The translations under genes and the position numbers were made by a program. Of a DNA stretch of 64,000 nucleotides, positions 17,720 to 26,221 are shown one piece after another. Under the pieces are notes generated by a model that saw only the letters and a list, made by a program, of their open reading frames with translations, had not been told where the DNA came from and made no database searches. The stretch is taken from the NCBI RefSeq assembly GCF_028471905.1, contig NZ_CP116902.1, positions 1,276,501-1,340,500 on the forward strand, read 5' to 3'. How positions within the stretch are numbered: the first letter of the stretch is position 1; each line of letters opens with the position of its first letter. The stretch is from Aneurinibacillus uraniidurans (GTDB lineage Bacteria > Bacillota > Bacilli > Aneurinibacillales > Aneurinibacillaceae).

Positions 17720-17871
17720 AATAAAAAAACCGTCCGGTTATAGGCCGGACGGGCATGCTAAACGCTGCGCGTTCAGCTTGCATAATGGGAGAGGAGAAAC
17801 CGGAGGAAGAGCTTATGGGGAAACGTAAGTCTTCTCCGCGGTTGTCGGCAGTACGGACATGCCGTACCGCT
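17720..17871 (-). ncRNA. csfG: CsfG-like sporulation small RNA (ylbH/rsmD intergenic RNA)
   Basis: Minus-strand RNA of about 150 bases. Read 5' to 3' it has a G-T-A-C-G-G/C-C-G-T-A-C hairpin, then a GAAGA...TCTTC hairpin with C-rich loop. A pyrimidine-rich single-stranded stretch (CTCTTCCTCC, TTTCTCCTCTCCC) follows, with anti-ribosome-binding-site character. Next come a 9-bp GCTGAACGC/GCGTTTAGC hairpin and a strong terminator (CCGTCCGG/CCGGACGG plus T7, 17752-17723). CsfG of B. subtilis is a forespore RNA in the ylbG-ylbH interval, and ylbH is rsmD, the next gene here. A sigma-F type promoter lies exactly upstream. Alternative: a leader controlling mgtC. Confidence 0.65.
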
Positions 17872-17876
17872 ACTAG

Positions 17877-17906
17877 TATTGTGGACGCAAATGGTGCATC
17901 CTATAC
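17877..17906 (-). promoter_or_regulatory. Sigma-F type (forespore) promoter for the CsfG-like RNA
   Basis: On the minus strand GTATA (17906-17902) fits the sigma-F -35 G-Y-W-T-A. After 15 bases, GTCCACAATA (17886-17877) fits the -10 G-g-n-n-A-n-A-n-T-r. This places the start near 17870, just before the first hairpin. The AATACTA nearby also resembles a sigma-G -10. Confidence 0.5.
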
Positions 17907-17932
17907 ATGAAAGCATAGAAAAATATCAAGCA

Positions 17933-17961
17933 TTTACCATAATTTTTGTTTATGTTATACT
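17933..17961 (+). promoter_or_regulatory. Sigma-A type promoter of rsmD-coaD
   Basis: TTTACC (17933-17938), 17-base spacer and TATACT (17956-17961) lie about 30 bases before the rsmD ATG. This promoter sits downstream of the structured region, so that structure is not part of the rsmD message. Confidence 0.65.
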
Positions 17962-17992
17962 AACGGCGTTTACTATAGTACGGAGGGAAATT

Positions 17993-18547
17993 ATGCGCGT
18001 AGTTTCTGGCTCGAAGAAGGGCCATCCACTGCAGGCTGTATCGGGCAAGGGAACCCGTCCGACAGTTGATAAAGTGAAAGAGTCGATTTTTAATATGATT
18101 GGTCCGTATTTTGATGGGGGGCTTGCCCTTGATTTATATGCGGGCACAGGCGGTCTTGGAATTGAAGCGCTCAGCCGCGGCGTGGAGAGATGTATTTTTA
18201 TAGATGCGAATCGCAAAGCTGTAAGCGTTGTCTATAAAAATCTTGATGCTACCGGACTTCGGGATCAGGCAGAGGTATACTGTAACGATGCGAACCGGGC
18301 GCTGAATGCACTTGCCAAACGCGAGCTTGTTTTTGATCTTGTGTTTCTTGATCCACCTTATGCGGAGCAGAAGATTGAGAGTCAGCTGGGGATTATGAAT
18401 GACCATGGTCTTCTGGCATCAGGGGCACTCATTGTGGCTGAGCATGATGCCAAAGATAAGATGTGTGAGCAGATCGCAGATATTGTGAAGATACGCGAGA
18501 CGACATATGGACAAACGGTTATTACGATTTACCGCAAGGAAATATAG
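17993..18547 (+). CDS. rsmD: 16S rRNA (guanine-966-N2)-methyltransferase RsmD (YlbH)
   Basis: A 184-residue SAM-dependent methyltransferase. It has the typical start M-R-V-V-S-G-S-K-K-G, the SAM loop L-D-L-Y-A-G-T-G-G-L-G near residues 43-53 and the catalytic D-P-P-Y near 121. It methylates N2 of G966 in 16S rRNA. The ATG at 17993 is preceded by CGGAGGG; the frame is open upstream to 17879 but has no supporting site there. It is co-transcribed with coaD, 23 bases downstream, as in most Firmicutes. Confidence 0.95.
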   Translation: MRVVSGSKKGHPLQAVSGKGTRPTVDKVKESIFNMIGPYFDGGLALDLYAGTGGLGIEALSRGVERCIFIDANRKAVSVVYKNLDATGLRDQAEVYCNDANRALNALAKRELVFDLVFLDPPYAEQKIESQLGIMNDHGLLASGALIVAEHDAKDKMCEQIADIVKIRETTYGQTVITIYRKEI

Positions 18548-18555
18548 ATATGTAA

Positions 18556-19064
<509 letters not shown>

Positions 19065-19079
<15 letters not shown>

Positions 19080-20303
19080 GCGCATGCGCAGCCAGTGATA
19101 GATCTGCCAGAGCAGTGCAGTAAGGGTGAGTAAGGCAGCGCATACTAGGAGGGAGAAGGTATAATAAGAGGGTTGATTCCATAGCGATAACGGTTCTAGC
19201 CCAAGGCTGGTTGCCCAGGTTGGGACGGCAGAAGCTGGTTGCAATCGTCCGTATAAAAATGATCCTGCCGTATACGTGAAGAGAAAGGCGGTTACAGCAT
19301 GCAGGGCGCGAGCGAAGAGGAAAGGTCCATACCGCATATCGGTTTGAGCAAGCATGCTGGCTACTTGTGCGTGAACAGACAATCCGCCCCAGGCCAGAAT
19401 CGCACTCGTACTGGCCAGAACAAATGCGGGCGTGTAGGAGGCGAATAGATCACTTGCCTGCTTCGCACCGAGCGTGACTTCAAACAGGCCGTACACAAAA
19501 GCCTGTGCGCCTTCCGCAGGAGCACCAAACAGCCCGAGTATCTCCCCGAGTGCTGCTGATAGCAGGGCAATGAGATTCAGTTTCATAAGCAATGTCAGAA
19601 GTACGGAGAAAAACAAAATAAATCCGCCGACCATTAGCTGGGTCTGAAGCGAACTTGCCACCGCATCCCCCATTAGTTTGCCAAGGGCGCGTCCATCTTC
19701 AAGTCGGGCACGGTGCATCGCAAGAAAGGCGCGGATTAGCAGGGAGCGATTACTTGTTTGTGTATACGGCGTGCGTGGTGCGTGAGGGGCGTAACGCGAC
19801 ATGACAAGCCCTACCGCGATGGCAGTTATGTAGTGAGCGGCCATGAGGACCAGGCCGACTTTGACGCTGTGAAAAAAACCAACAGCCACGGCACCAGTAA
19901 TAAAGACAGGGTCTGCTGTCGTAGTATAAGAAACGAGGCGTTCACCTTCGGCACGGGAGACGAGATTCTTGGCGCGAAGCTGCGTGGTTAACTTAGCGCT
20001 GATTGGATACCCGGAAGCGAATCCCATCGTCCAGACGAATGAGCCAGAGCCGGGGATGTTAAAAACTGGTCTCATAAGCGGCTCGAGCAGTACACCCATA
20101 AAGTGGGCGAGGCCTAAGCCAAGCAAGATTTCAGACGTAATAAAGAACGGAAGCAGTGCCGGAAATACAACATCCCACCAGATTTTTAGGCCGCGTAATG
20201 CTGCAAGAAACGCCGCTTCCGGGAATGATAACAGGCTGGCTGCGATAACAAAGCAGAATATGGCAAGCAGCAGAGTAGTTACATACGGTTTGAACGAATG
20301 CAT
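19065..20303 (-). CDS. ylbJ: Sporulation integral membrane protein YlbJ
   Basis: A 412-residue polytopic protein with about eight hydrophobic segments and the nucleoside-recognition (Gate) domain character of YlbJ. The conserved W-x-V-V-F-P-A-L-L-P-F-F segment is near residue 45, and G-F-A-S-G-Y-P-I-S-A-K-L-T near 95. In B. subtilis ylbJ is sigma-E dependent and required for heat-resistant spores. I chose ATG 20303 because AAGGAGA is only one or two bases from ATG 20309. It is divergent from the patatin gene and convergent with coaD. Transport substrate is unknown. Confidence 0.9.
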
Positions 20304-20339
20304 AGACATATCTCCTTACCGAAATTTAAGCTTATCCTA

Positions 20340-20367
20340 TATGTACGGACGTGCCCGGCAAAATAGA
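20340..20367 (-). promoter_or_regulatory. Candidate sigma-E type promoter of ylbJ
   Basis: On the minus strand TCTATTT (20367-20361), 13 bases, then CGTACATA (20347-20340), resembling the CATACAnT -10 element. The match to the -35 is poor. It is proposed mainly because ylbJ is sigma-E controlled in B. subtilis. Confidence 0.3.
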
Positions 20368-20400
20368 CCCGTTTGTCGGAGATGAAGCGGGGTGGAAACA

Positions 20401-21201
20401 ATGGAAAAGCGGGAAGAAAGGATGCCAGGTATCGGGTTAGCGCTTGGCGCGGGAGGGGCGCGTGGATTTGCTCATATTGGGGTGTTGGAAGTGCTGGAAG
20501 AGCATGGGGTCGTACCAGCTTATCTGGCGGGAAGCAGTATGGGGAGTCTCGTAGCTGCCCTGTATGCGAGTGGATTGACGACAGGGATGATGGAGAAGCT
20601 AGCTCTTAATCTCAAGCGAAAGCACTGGATCGATTTATGTGTACCTGGAATGGGCTTTGTTACGGGAGAGAAGCTGCGCCAGGTGGTGAAGCTGTTGACA
20701 CGAGAGAGACGGATTGAAGAAATGGCACGTCCGCTGGCTATCGTTGCAACAGACCTCGGAACTGGTGAGCGGGTGATTTTTACGAAAGGGCCAGCGTATG
20801 AAGCGGTGCGGGCAAGCGTATCGATCCCAGGTATTTTTGTTCCATATCGACTGGATGGGCGTCTGTTAGTGGACGGTGCAGTCGTGGACCGGGTACCCAT
20901 TGAAGTAGTGCGTGATATGGGGGCGGACCTGACAATAGGTGTGGATGTGGCACTTGCCCCATCCGATGCGCCAGTCAAATCACTGTTTGACGTGATCTTT
21001 CAATCAGTGGACATTATGGAACGTGAAATTTTTCGCCATCGTACGGTGTATGCTGATATTATGGTTCGTCCAGATGTGGGACGCTTTAGCTCGACGGCTT
21101 TTACGAATATCGAAGAGATTGTAGAAGAGGGACGCCAGGCGACACGAAAGATGATTCCGCATATTCACGATAAAATAGCAGAATGGAGGAAGGATAGATG
21201 A
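20401..21201 (+). CDS. Patatin-like phospholipase family protein (YlbK/RssA-like)
   Basis: A 266-residue patatin-fold hydrolase. The oxyanion loop G-A-G-G-A-R-G is near residues 17-23, the nucleophile elbow G-S-S-M-G-S near 47-52 (serine of G-x-S-x-G) and the catalytic aspartate in V-D-G-A near 160. No signal peptide is visible, so it should act in the cytosol or at the inner membrane face; the lipid substrate is unknown. ATG 20401 is favoured by GCGGGG spacing over GTG 20392. Its stop overlaps the ATG of the PDZ-Lon gene (ATGA), and the pair matches ylbK-ylbL of B. subtilis. Confidence 0.9.
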   Translation: MEKREERMPGIGLALGAGGARGFAHIGVLEVLEEHGVVPAYLAGSSMGSLVAALYASGLTTGMMEKLALNLKRKHWIDLCVPGMGFVTGEKLRQVVKLLTRERRIEEMARPLAIVATDLGTGERVIFTKGPAYEAVRASVSIPGIFVPYRLDGRLLVDGAVVDRVPIEVVRDMGADLTIGVDVALAPSDAPVKSLFDVIFQSVDIMEREIFRHRTVYADIMVRPDVGRFSSTAFTNIEEIVEEGRQATRKMIPHIHDKIAEWRKDR

Positions 21202-22286
21202 ACGGTCGCAGACGTTTTATAAAAAGCAGGTGGGGCGCATTCGGGATCGGAGCGCTGATCGTTGTGATTTTATTTGGCATCGCGCTTAGTCCGACATCGT
21301 ATTATATCATCCGTCCCGGCTCGGCGATTGAGCTTCAGCCTATCGTAACGGTAGAGGGTGGAGCGAAGCATGAAAAAGGGACATTGATGCTGACAACGGT
21401 GCGCATGGGACCGGCCAATGTGCTTGGATATATAGTAGGCAAGCTTGATCCATACACAGAATTAAGAAAGGAAGAAACCGTAAAAAGTCCGTACGAGACG
21501 GACGAGCAGTACAATGAGCGTGAATTGCTTGATATGAAAAATTCGCAGCAAAACGCCATGATGGTAGCGTTTCGCAAAGCAGGCTTGCCGGTTACGGTAA
21601 CAGAAGAGGGGGCGCTAGTCGTCTTTTTTGTGCCGAATATGCCAGCTAAGCAGTATTTGCAGATCGGGGATGTAATTACGAAGGTAGGAAATGTATCGGT
21701 ACGAAATTCGAAGCAGCTGCTCGATGTCCTGCATCAATATAAGGCGGGTGATACAGCTCGGCTAACGCTTATGCGTGACGGGAAGGAAATAACGGCTTCT
21801 GTACCGCTTAAACCGCTTCCGGTAGCGGCAGGAGAGAAACCGCGTGCCGGAATCGGCATTGCTTATCCAGACCCGGACGGCCCGATGACAGCGCGGGATG
21901 TGCAGGTGCCAAAGAAAGTGGAGATTCAGTCAGAAAACATCGGGGGCCCGTCTGCAGGGCTGATGTTTACACTGGAGATTTTAAGTCAGCTCACACCGGG
22001 CGATTTGACGAAAGGTTATCGTATCGCCGGTACCGGTACGATACGTCAGGATGGAACCGTGGGACCGATCGGCGGCGCGTATCATAAAGTGCGGGCGGCT
22101 GAGAAGATGAATGCAGACATTTTCTTCGCCCCAAATAACGATGTAATGCCAGGCTCAAAAATGCGTTCCAATTATGTAGAAGCGAAAGAAGAAGCCGAGA
22201 AGCTTGGCATGAAAGTCAAAGTCGTACCGGTGCGGACAGTTGATGATGCGCTGAACTACTTGAAGAGTATTCCTCCTAAAGCATAA
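21198..22286 (+). CDS. PDZ domain-containing Lon-type (S16) membrane protease, YlbL/SepM family
   Basis: A 362-residue protein with one N-terminal transmembrane segment (about residues 12-34). A PDZ domain follows (about 150-220, beginning G-A-L-V-V-F-F-V), then a Lon proteolytic domain. The catalytic serine is in G-G-P-S-A-G-L-M-F near 254 and the lysine in G-G-A-Y-H-K-V near 299, giving the Ser-Lys dyad. In B. subtilis YlbL degrades the cell-division inhibitor YneA after DNA damage. It follows the patatin gene with a 4-base overlap and converges on tmcAL, overlapping its 3' end by 11 bases. Confidence 0.92.
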   Translation: MNGRRRFIKSRWGAFGIGALIVVILFGIALSPTSYYIIRPGSAIELQPIVTVEGGAKHEKGTLMLTTVRMGPANVLGYIVGKLDPYTELRKEETVKSPYETDEQYNERELLDMKNSQQNAMMVAFRKAGLPVTVTEEGALVVFFVPNMPAKQYLQIGDVITKVGNVSVRNSKQLLDVLHQYKAGDTARLTLMRDGKEITASVPLKPLPVAAGEKPRAGIGIAYPDPDGPMTARDVQVPKKVEIQSENIGGPSAGLMFTLEILSQLTPGDLTKGYRIAGTGTIRQDGTVGPIGGAYHKVRAAEKMNADIFFAPNNDVMPGSKMRSNYVEAKEEAEKLGMKVKVVPVRTVDDALNYLKSIPPKA

Positions 22287-23493
22287 TCGGTGTCTGCCAG
22301 TATTCTCGCTGCATCTCACGCAGGCGCAATTCCAGCGGATATGCCAGTGCATAAACGGCGGCGGCTCGTACATCGAGCGCAAGCAAAGAGTGCTTACTCT
22401 TAGGCACGCGTGTCAGCACTGGAACGCGTGCCGTTTTTTTCATTTGACGCAATAGCTCGCGTCCGGTATCGGAGAAGCCAAGCACACGGATGTAGGCAGG
22501 GCCTGCTATTGTCGCCTGCTTCATTTGATCGTGTGTGATATGAAGCATACTATACAGGAGTAACCGCTGCAGGCGTGTCCAGGTATATCGTTTCGTTTTG
22601 ATCGATTCCATTAATTCATGAAACGCAGCGGCCTGTGGCAGGGCTGTAAGCAGTCGATGTTCCAGCCCTTCTGTCATCTCATGTATGAGAGCCAACTGCT
22701 CTGGTGTCTGAGTGAGCAGCGTATGCTGCACATGAGGGAAAAAGTCGTCCCATGTAACTGGAAATCTTCCTGCATTCTGCTCGTCTGTAAGCACCGCCAG
22801 TGTGGAAGGCGGTACGTAAGGTGCGATAGTTAGAAGATTTCCTGATTCAAGCAGGTGCTTACGCAGGGCAGTAGCGCTGGCGATGCGTGTATCCGTCATC
22901 TCTGTGTCATGGTAGCCGGCTTTCTGTCGTGTGATGGTGGCGGGCATAATTGAGCTTTTCAGGCGGCGGAGTGCCAGACAGTAGTTCAATCCAAGAATGT
23001 TGTTTGGCTCGCTGGTATCTTTCTGGGCGTCTGCATCGCCAAGGAGCTGTGCCGCTGCACGACCGTAGGCAGCCGGGTAGCTGACACCTCTTGCTAGTTC
23101 TGTAGCAAGGGCTGTGCGAAATGCATCTGGTTCGTCTGTCAAAAGAGAAGCGAGCGTTTGAATACGCTCAATGTGTCCGCTTTCTGAACCGAAGCATAGG
23201 GTGTCGACAATGCCTGTCGCGTCAAGGGTGGCTACCGCTCCGAATGCGAACTGCTCTGCGTTTTGGGCCGCATATGCAAACGGGAGCTCCAGTACCAGAT
23301 CGGCCCCCATTCGAAGTGCCATCTCGGTACGAGCCCATTTGCTTGCAATCGCCGGCTCACCTCGCTGCAAGAAGTATCCGCTCATGACAGCAACAGCTGC
23401 GTCTGCTGCCGTTTGTTTTTTTGCTTCTGTAAAGTGGTATACATGTCCATTATGAAGGGGATTGTATTCTACAACGAGTCCGACAGTTCGCAC
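22276..23493 (-). CDS. tmcAL: tRNA(Met) cytidine acetate ligase TmcAL (YlbM)
   Basis: A 405-residue nucleotidyltransferase-fold enzyme. The N-terminus V-E-Y-N-P-L-H-N-G-H carries the H-x-G-H-type ATP site. M-S-G-Y-F-L-Q-R-G-E-P-A and L-V-L-E-L-P-F-A-Y-A follow. In B. subtilis it uses ATP and acetate to form N4-acetylcytidine at the wobble position of elongator tRNA-Met. The start is GTG 23493 with AAAAGGA about 11 bases upstream. The 3' end overlaps that of the ylbL-type gene on the opposite strand by 11 bases. It is divergent from ylbN. Confidence 0.92.
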   Translation of the reverse strand: MRTVGLVVEYNPLHNGHVYHFTEAKKQTAADAAVAVMSGYFLQRGEPAIASKWARTEMALRMGADLVLELPFAYAAQNAEQFAFGAVATLDATGIVDTLCFGSESGHIERIQTLASLLTDEPDAFRTALATELARGVSYPAAYGRAAAQLLGDADAQKDTSEPNNILGLNYCLALRRLKSSIMPATITRQKAGYHDTEMTDTRIASATALRKHLLESGNLLTIAPYVPPSTLAVLTDEQNAGRFPVTWDDFFPHVQHTLLTQTPEQLALIHEMTEGLEHRLLTALPQAAAFHELMESIKTKRYTWTRLQRLLLYSMLHITHDQMKQATIAGPAYIRVLGFSDTGRELLRQMKKTARVPVLTRVPKSKHSLLALDVRAAAVYALAYPLELRLREMQREYWQTPIML

Positions 23494-23545
23494 CGAAGCT
23501 CACGTCCTTTTCCAATTGATTTCTCCTAATTTTAGCATGTTATCC

Positions 23546-23575
23546 TTGACATGGCACCTAGTAAACCGATATAAT
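23546..23575 (+). promoter_or_regulatory. Sigma-A promoter of ylbN-rpmF
   Basis: TTGACA (23546-23551), an 18-base spacer and TATAAT (23570-23575): both hexamers match consensus exactly. It lies about 30 bases before the ylbN ATG. Confidence 0.85.
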
Positions 23576-23605
23576 CATTCTTGTTGCTTGAAATGAGGTC
23601 ACTAA

Positions 23606-24127
23606 ATGATGAAACTTCAAAAAAATGCACTGACACAGCTTCATGGCAGACATTTGCCGCTTGATGAGACGGTTGAACTGAATCTAACCCGCCGTCATCT
23701 TCAGCTTGTTGAAGCAAAACCGGCTCACTTTATCGGGGAAGCATTTGCAGCAACTGGTCTCTTCATTGTAGAGGGCCGGTTGACAGGTGAACTTACGATG
23801 GAATGTGCCCGTTGTTTAAAACATTTTCCATACTCCTATGATGTAGGGGTCAAAGAAACGTTCATGGACGAGAAAGCGATTGAGTTTGAAGTCGATGACG
23901 AAATGGAGCTTCACCCAATCGAAGGCGAAGAGATCGAGGTAACCCCTTATCTCGAGGGCGCAGTTCTGCTCGATTTGCCGCATACACTTATTTGTAGTGA
24001 AGACTGCAAGGGACTATGCCCGGAGTGTGGGGCGAATCGGAATGACAAAGAATGCGGTTGCGTTGTGGAACGCATCGACCCTCGTTTGGCGATTCTGGGT
24101 GAACTTTTTGGGAAGCAGGACAAATAA
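23606..24127 (+). CDS. YceD family protein (DUF177, YlbN)
   Basis: A 173-residue DUF177 protein. The C-A-R-C-L motif near residue 71 and a cysteine-rich C-terminus (C-S-E-D-C-K-G-L-C-P-E-C-G, then N-x-x-x-C-G-C) suggest a bound metal. In other bacteria YceD is linked to 23S rRNA accumulation, and the gene is almost always directly upstream of rpmF, as here. A second ATG follows immediately at 23609. Transcription starts from a consensus sigma-A promoter. The 103-base gap to rpmF contains a possible second promoter. Confidence 0.9.
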   Translation: MMKLQKNALTQLHGRHLPLDETVELNLTRRHLQLVEAKPAHFIGEAFAATGLFIVEGRLTGELTMECARCLKHFPYSYDVGVKETFMDEKAIEFEVDDEMELHPIEGEEIEVTPYLEGAVLLDLPHTLICSEDCKGLCPECGANRNDKECGCVVERIDPRLAILGELFGKQDK

Positions 24128-24130
24128 AGC

Positions 24131-24159
24131 TTTTCAAGCTCTGCAAAATCAGGTATGAT
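24131..24159 (+). promoter_or_regulatory. Possible internal promoter for rpmF
   Basis: TTTTCA (24131-24136), 17 bases, then TATGAT (24154-24159). Both hexamers deviate from consensus; it lies about 70 bases before rpmF and may let L32 be made independently of ylbN. Confidence 0.35.
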
Positions 24160-24230
24160 GATTGTTGTTTTGGTGGACATCCCATCAAATTGGCGATCTT
24201 TATTGTAATCCGGTGAAGGGGGTGGGATAA

Positions 24231-24407
24231 ATGGCAGTACCTCAAAGACGTACATCAAAAACTCGCAAAAACAAGCGTCGGACTCACTTCAAACTTGAAG
24301 TGCCAGGCATGGTAAAATGCCCTGAGTGTGGCGAGATGAAACTGGCTCACCGTGTATGCAAAAGCTGCGGCACATACAAAGGCAACCAGGTTGCAAACAA
24401 TGCGTAA
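24231..24407 (+). CDS. rpmF: 50S ribosomal protein L32
   Basis: A 58-residue ribosomal protein. The start [13 protein letters not shown] and the basic stretch K-N-K-R-R-T-H are classic L32. Two C-x-x-C pairs (C-P-E-C near residues 30-33 and C-K-S-C near 43-46) indicate the zinc-binding form. A GGGGGTGGG site precedes the ATG. It is followed by a strong terminator that separates it from fapR. The ylbN-rpmF linkage is conserved; in many bacteria rpmF is followed by plsX-fab genes, as here. Confidence 0.96.
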   Translation: MAVPQRRTSKTRKNKRRTHFKLEVPGMVKCPECGEMKLAHRVCKSCGTYKGNQVANNA

Positions 24408-24416
24408 TGCATCATA

Positions 24417-24452
24417 AGAGGCAGGGTGATTTCGGTCATCCTGTCTCTTTTT
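24417..24452 (+). terminator. Rho-independent terminator after rpmF
   Basis: A 13-bp stem pairs AGAGGCAGGGTGA (24417-24429) with TCATCCTGTCTCT (24436-24448), including two G-T pairs, over a TTTCGG loop. Five T residues follow. Confidence 0.9.
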
Positions 24453-24538
24453 GTCTTGTTTTGACTAGTTTTCTGGACATGAAGGAAATGGGATTTTTAG
24501 CACGAACATGTAGCACACACACATTTTTAAATTTGTAG

Positions 24539-24567
24539 TTGTTATTTTCTATTTCGTTCTATATACT
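24539..24567 (+). promoter_or_regulatory. Sigma-A promoter of the fapR-plsX-fab operon
   Basis: TTGTTA (24539-24544), a 17-base spacer and TATACT (24562-24567). The FapR-like operator begins five bases downstream, at the expected transcription start. Confidence 0.7.
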
Positions 24568-24571
24568 GCTA

Positions 24572-24588
24572 TTAGTAGCTGGTCATAA
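24572..24588 (+). promoter_or_regulatory. Probable FapR operator
   Basis: TTAGTAGCTGGTCATAA agrees at 13 of 17 positions with the B. subtilis FapR site as I recall it (TTAGTACCTGATACTAA) and keeps its dyad outline. It overlaps the expected transcription start of fapR, the same position as in B. subtilis, so FapR would repress its own operon until malonyl-CoA binds. Confidence 0.65.
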
Positions 24589-24626
24589 GTACGGCAATAT
24601 GCGCTAGCAGTATGGGTGGTGAAACG

Positions 24627-25220
24627 ATGGCTCGACTTAGTAAGAAGAGCCGCCAGGAAGCGCTTCACATGCTTCTTGCAGAAAGCCCGTTTTATACGGA
24701 TGAAGAACTGGCTGAACATTTCAGAGTAAGTATTCAGACGATCCGACTTGATCGACTTGAACTTGGCATTCCGGAAGTACGGGAACGTATTAAGAATGTC
24801 GCCAGGCAAAATCATGAAGAAATAAAGTCACTTCCGCTTGAGGAGGTAGTTGGAGAACTGGTTGATCTACAGTTAGACCAGTCAGCTATTTCTCTTCTTG
24901 ATATTACAGAGGAACATATTTTTTCGCGCACACATGTTGCTCGTGGGCATCATATTTTCGCCCAGGCGAATTCACTTGCTGTAGCAGTTATCGATGCAGA
25001 TGTTGTACTTACCGCCGCGGCTCGTATTCGATACGTGCGGCCAGTGCGGCTCGGAGAGCGTCTTGTAGCGAAAGCAGTCGTTCGGGAGACACAGGGAGAG
25101 CAAAGCAAGGTCAGAGTCGAGACGCACGTGCAGGATGAACTCGTATTTAGCGGGACATTCCGCGTGTATCGGATGCCGGATTTTGATGCGCATGCCAGTG
25201 ACAAACAGGAGGACATATGA
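24627..25220 (+). CDS. fapR: Transcription factor FapR, malonyl-CoA-responsive repressor of lipid synthesis
   Basis: A 197-residue regulator. An N-terminal helix-turn-helix (about 10-55, with V-S-I-Q-T-I-R-L-D-R-L-E-L as recognition helix) is joined by a linker helix to a hot-dog fold domain. That domain contains H-I-F-A-Q-A-N-S-L-A-V-A and R-V-x-x-V-R-L-G-E-R-L-V. Binding of malonyl-CoA to the hot-dog domain releases DNA. ATG 24627 is preferred to ATG 24612. The gene leads the operon with plsX (ATGA overlap). A probable FapR site over its own start indicates autoregulation. Confidence 0.94.
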   Translation: MARLSKKSRQEALHMLLAESPFYTDEELAEHFRVSIQTIRLDRLELGIPEVRERIKNVARQNHEEIKSLPLEEVVGELVDLQLDQSAISLLDITEEHIFSRTHVARGHHIFAQANSLAVAVIDADVVLTAAARIRYVRPVRLGERLVAKAVVRETQGEQSKVRVETHVQDELVFSGTFRVYRMPDFDAHASDKQEDI

Positions 25221-26221
25221 TTATTGCAATAGATGCGATGGGCGGGGATCTTGCTCCGAACTCGAACGTAGAAGGGGCGATTGCGGCGGCGCGTGAAATG
25301 TCGGAAGCGCGTCTTGTGCTTGTTGGAGATGAAGCGAGGTTACGTCCATTGCTTGTAGGCGCACCGCAAAATATTGAAATCCGTCATGCAGGAGAAGTAA
25401 TTGCGACCGAAGAGGAGCCGGTAAAGGCGGTTCGACGCAAACGGGATTCATCTCTTGTAGTAGGGGTTACAATGGTCAAAAATGGAGAAGCAGATGCGAT
25501 TATTTCAGCAGGGAATACAGGAGCGTTAATGACAGCCGGACTGCTCATTACCGGACGCATTCCCGGGATTGATCGCCCGGCACTCAGTCCAATCATTCCG
25601 TCAGTTGACGGAGCAGGTGTGATGATTTTAGATGCGGGAGCCAATATGGATGCGCATCCGGAACATCTGCTGCAGTACGCTGTGATGGGAAGCATTTATG
25701 CGGAGAAAGTCATGGGAGTACCACGACCGCGCATTGGGCTTTTGAATGTAGGAACGGAAGAGAAGAAAGGGAACGAGCTGACGAAGACGGCGTACGGCTT
25801 GCTCACGAACAGTTCCCTGAATTTTGTCGGAAACGTCGAAGGTCGTGACATCATGGAGCATGTGTGTGATGTTGTGGTGTGCGATGGATTTTCGGGCAAT
25901 ATTTTGATTAAAACAATGGAGGGCATGGCGAAAACGTTAATGGGCGCATTGAAAGAAGAGTTTATGCGCAGTTTAACGAGCCAGCTCGGGGCTATGATGC
26001 TTCGCTCGGGATTCAAACGGATAAAAACACAAATGGACTATACGGAGCATGGCGGGGCTTTGCTTATGGGTGTTCAGGGCACCTGCATTAAAGCACATGG
26101 CTCCTCGAATGCACGTGCGATTCAGCGGACGATTGAGCAGGCATGCAAATTTATCGCGCAAGATGTAAACGGGCTGATCGCCCATGAAATCCAAAAAGAA
26201 AGCGGGGATCTACATGCATAG
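25217..26221 (+). CDS. plsX: Phosphate acyltransferase PlsX
   Basis: A 334-residue enzyme that converts acyl-ACP and phosphate to acyl phosphate, the donor used by PlsY for lysophosphatidic acid. Recognisable segments are I-A-I-D-A-M-G-G-D-L-A-P at the start, I-S-A-G-N-T-G-A-L-M near 95-104, and V-V-C-D-G-F-S-G-N-I-L-I-K near 222. It overlaps fapR by four bases and fabH by eight. FakA/FakB, encoded 12 kb upstream, make the same acyl phosphate from exogenous fatty acids, so both supply routes are in this window. Confidence 0.95.
   Translation: MIIAIDAMGGDLAPNSNVEGAIAAAREMSEARLVLVGDEARLRPLLVGAPQNIEIRHAGEVIATEEEPVKAVRRKRDSSLVVGVTMVKNGEADAIISAGNTGALMTAGLLITGRIPGIDRPALSPIIPSVDGAGVMILDAGANMDAHPEHLLQYAVMGSIYAEKVMGVPRPRIGLLNVGTEEKKGNELTKTAYGLLTNSSLNFVGNVEGRDIMEHVCDVVVCDGFSGNILIKTMEGMAKTLMGALKEEFMRSLTSQLGAMMLRSGFKRIKTQMDYTEHGGALLMGVQGTCIKAHGSSNARAIQRTIEQACKFIAQDVNGLIAHEIQKESGDLHA

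Noticed and set aside
17650-17900. Mg-sensing M-box riboswitch in front of mgtC
   Set aside because: The conserved M-box core sequences are not present. Position would fit, so mgtC leader control is kept only as an alternative to the CsfG-like RNA.
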